A DNA stretch of 64,000 nucleotides from Lysobacteraceae bacterium (lineage in GTDB: Bacteria; Pseudomonadota; Gammaproteobacteria; Xanthomonadales; Rhodanobacteraceae), in the NCBI GenBank assembly GCA_028871555.1, contig JAGWNA010000003.1, positions 62,001 through 126,000 of the forward strand. Reading direction: 5' to 3'. The notes under the pieces were generated by a model that was not told where the DNA came from, searched no databases, and saw only the letters and a program-made list of their open reading frames with translations. Every line of letters starts with the position of its first letter. Position 1 is the stretch's first letter. Positions 62,060-64,000 of this stretch are shown in pieces. A program made the position numbers and the translations under genes.

Positions 62060-63367
62060 ATGAGCGACTTCACTGCCGTTGCCGAAACTGCCGGCTCACT
62101 TCGGCGACGCGACGTCCGCACGCTCAGCCTGGCGGCGCTGGGCGGCGCGCTGGAGTTCTACGACTTCGTGGTGTTCGTGTTTTTTGCGCTGCCGCTGAGC
62201 CAGCTGTTCTTTCCGCACGACACCGTGCCGTGGCTGGCGCAGGTCAAGGTCTACGGCATCTTTGCGGCGGGCTACATGGCGCGACCGCTGGGCGGCATCG
62301 TGATGGCGCATTACGGCGACAAGCTGGGGCGCAAGAAGATGTTCACGCTCAGCGTGTTCCTGATGGCCGTGCCGACGCTGGGCATCGGCCTGCTGCCGGT
62401 GTATGCGCAGATCGGCATGCTGGCGCCGCTGTTGCTGTTGCTGCTGCGGGTGGTGCAGGGCATCGCGGTGGGCGGCGAGGTGCCGGGGGCATGGGTGTTC
62501 GTGGCCGAGCATGTGCCACGGCAGCGGATCGGTTTCGCCTGCGCCAGCCTGACCGCCGGGCTTACCGTCGGCATCCTGATCGGCTCGCTGGTGGCCGCGG
62601 CGATCACTCGCAGCATGACGCCCGCCCAGGTGCTCGGTTACGGCTGGCGGCTGCCGTTCCTGGTCGGCGGCGTGTTTGGCTTCGTGGCGGTGTGGCTGCG
62701 CCGCTGGCTCAGCGAAACGCCGGTGTTCGAGGCGATGCATGCACGGCGCGAACTGGCCAGCGGTCTGCCGCTCAGGCAGGTGTTCGCGCAGCACCTGTCC
62801 GGCGTGCTGAAGTCGATGCTGGTCACCTGGATGCTGACCGCCGCGATCGTGGTGCTGATCCTGATGACGCCTTCGCTGGTGCAGTCGACGTTCCACCTCG
62901 CGCCGGCTCGCGCGTTCCTCGGCAACAACGTGGCATCGTTCGCGCTGGCGCTGGGTTGCCTGTCCTACGGCTGGCTGGCCGATCGGATCGGTCATGCGCA
63001 GGCCTTGCTGTTCGGGGCGGTCGCCCTGTTGCTGACCGGCTATGCGCTGTATCTCGATCTGCAGGCCGGCGGCGTGCATTTCATCGGGTTGTATGCGCTG
63101 GTCGGCTTCAGCGTGGGCGTGGTCGGCGTGGTACCGGCGTTGATGGTGGTGGCGTTTCCGCCGGCGGTGCGGTTTTCCGGGTTGTCGTTCTCGTACAACA
63201 TCGCCTATGCGCTGTTCGGCGGTCTGACGCCGCCGCTGATCGGCATGCTGGTGCAGCGCTTCGGCGTGCTGGCGCCGGCGCATTACGTGGCGTTCACCGC
63301 GCTGATCGGAATCGGCGTGGCCGTCCATTCGCTGCGCCGGGGCGGCAGCGGCAGCACGAATTCGTAG
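62060..63367 (+). CDS. MFS transporter, metabolite:H+ symporter type
   Basis: A 435-residue 12-helix transporter. Helix 1 holds ALGGALEFYDFVVFVFFALPLSQLFFP, the loop 2-3 motif is RPLGGIVMAHYGDKLGRKKMFTLSV, and helix 4-5 carries LLRVVQGIAVGGEVPGAWVFVAEHVP, all typical of the MHS branch; SYGWLADRIGHAQ marks the second half. Substrate unknown. The ATG at 62060 gives the usual short N-terminus; 61991 is an alternative with a better ribosome binding site. A REP hairpin overlaps its stop codon. Confidence 0.88.
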   Translation: MSDFTAVAETAGSLRRRDVRTLSLAALGGALEFYDFVVFVFFALPLSQLFFPHDTVPWLAQVKVYGIFAAGYMARPLGGIVMAHYGDKLGRKKMFTLSVFLMAVPTLGIGLLPVYAQIGMLAPLLLLLLRVVQGIAVGGEVPGAWVFVAEHVPRQRIGFACASLTAGLTVGILIGSLVAAAITRSMTPAQVLGYGWRLPFLVGGVFGFVAVWLRRWLSETPVFEAMHARRELASGLPLRQVFAQHLSGVLKSMLVTWMLTAAIVVLILMTPSLVQSTFHLAPARAFLGNNVASFALALGCLSYGWLADRIGHAQALLFGAVALLLTGYALYLDLQAGGVHFIGLYALVGFSVGVVGVVPALMVVAFPPAVRFSGLSFSYNIAYALFGGLTPPLIGMLVQRFGVLAPAHYVAFTALIGIGVAVHSLRRGGSGSTNS

Positions 63368-63440
63368 GAGCGCACCCTGTGCGCGATGCTCTTTGCGGCA
63401 GCCGTGACAAGAGAAATCGCGCACAGGGTGCGCTCCTACG
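63363..63440. repeat. GTAG-type REP inverted pair
   Basis: A perfect inverted repeat with 25-base arms (63363-63387 and 63416-63440) around 28 bases, same sequence family as 16451-16531 and 33020-33100. It begins at the stop codon of the MFS gene and ends 7 bp before the convergent DUF2461 gene, a probable shared terminator. Confidence 0.85.
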
Positions 63441-63446
63441 GGAAAC

Positions 63447-64000
63447 TCAGAACTCCAGTTCCTGCGCCGCGCACAGGTAGTCGAGCAGCGGTGCGAGACG
63501 CTTGAAATTGTGCACCACCCACGGCAGCAGTTCGGCGGAGCAGGCCAGCGCATCGTCGAAGCCTTCGCCGGCGGCGAAATCCTTGCGCTTGAGGTCTTCG
63601 ATCAGCGCGTGATCGGGATCGAAGCCGCGCGGCGGGCGGCTCAGCGATTCGCCCCAGAAGGTGAAATGCTCACGGAAGGCCTTGCCTTGCGTGGCGCGTT
63701 TCCATGCCGCCGGGTTGTCGGCCAGAAAGGCGCGGATGTGTTTCAGCGCGTCCGGTTCCGGATGCCAGATGCCGCCGCCGGCGAAGCAGCCGCCGGGCTG
63801 GATGTGCATGTAGAACGACGGCGCCGGAATTTCGCGGTGGCGTTCGTGGAAAAACCGCGCGCCCTGCCACGGCTTGTACGGCAGCTTGTTGCCGGAGAAG
63901 CGCGTGTCGCGAAAAATGCGGAACAGCGAGCCGCCGTTCTTGCGCGTGTCGGCGCGATAGTGCGGGCTGATCTTCGCCAGCGGCGCCTGCAGGTCGCCGA
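63447..64000 (-). CDS. DUF2461 protein (5' end outside window)
   Basis: The frame is open from the window edge to a stop at 63447, giving at least 184 residues. Family features are SPHYRADTRKNGGSLFRIFRDTRFSGNKLPYKPW, FYMHIQPGGCFAGGGIWHPEPDALKHIRAFLA and FWGESLSRPPRGFDPDHALIEDLKRKDF, the pattern of DUF2461 (TIGR02453). Function is not established. The gene begins beyond the window. Confidence 0.88.
   Translation of the reverse strand, partial: GDLQAPLAKISPHYRADTRKNGGSLFRIFRDTRFSGNKLPYKPWQGARFFHERHREIPAPSFYMHIQPGGCFAGGGIWHPEPDALKHIRAFLADNPAAWKRATQGKAFREHFTFWGESLSRPPRGFDPDHALIEDLKRKDFAAGEGFDDALACSAELLPWVVHNFKRLAPLLDYLCAAQELEF

Overview
This window is GC-rich chromosomal DNA from a gammaproteobacterium. 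It most resembles the Xanthomonadales, and within them the Rhodanobacteraceae (Rhodanobacter, Dyella or Frateuria type). The evidence is the order aat, trxB, ald, ftsK, lolA, rarA, serS, a cbb3 oxidase cluster ordered ccoNOQP plus ccoI-ccoS, an NAD-dependent ligase of about 800 residues, a DUF4785 protein, and many GTAG-type REP palindromes between genes. The genus is an inference from gene content and style, not from a database match.

Layout. 1-2.5 kb holds three unrecognised or weakly recognised genes (a GNAT domain protein cut by the window edge, a small glycine/alanine-rich protein, and a very basic 322-residue protein). 2.5-18 kb is mixed metabolism: an alpha/beta hydrolase, a DUF218 (YdcF) protein, a zinc alcohol dehydrogenase divergent from an AraC regulator, an aldehyde dehydrogenase, xseA, a phospholipase-D family synthase divergent from an acetyl-CoA hydrolase/transferase family enzyme, a DUF433/DUF5615 toxin-antitoxin pair, a LysR regulator and a glutathione reductase. 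18-24 kb is the minus-strand cbb3 oxidase and assembly operon. 24-38.7 kb carries ispG, an HD-GYP protein, aat, a DUF482-type protein, trxB, ald, ftsK, lolA, rarA, two membrane proteins, serS and a third small membrane protein.

38.8-41.5 kb is the main irregular region. A broken copy of tRNA-Ser is followed by an intact tRNA-Ser(TGA). Then comes a stretch of clearly lower GC with a decayed ORF and two related secreted proteins, the second frameshifted at a run of eight G. GC returns to the background level at about 41.47 kb.

41.5-48.1 kb holds SURF1 and the cyoABCD bo3-type quinol oxidase, divergent from an MFS symporter, so the window encodes two different terminal oxidases. 48.3-49.4 kb has twin 59-residue proteins facing each other across 600 bp. 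49.5-64 kb holds a glycine-zipper protein, phrB, nhaD, an EmrB-type MFS pump, a PAP2-like protein, a ligA/VOC/epmA operon preceded by a perfect 35-bp inverted repeat, a DUF4785/lipase operon, a second MFS symporter and a DUF2461 gene cut by the window edge.

Most operons are tightly packed with 4-bp ATGA overlaps, which decided several start choices. I found no rRNA, CRISPR array or transposase gene. The best candidates for new biology are the tRNA-Ser island with its G8 tract, the hexanucleotide repeat in front of lolA, the twin 59-residue proteins, the long inverted repeat before ligA, and the unexplained trio at the left edge.
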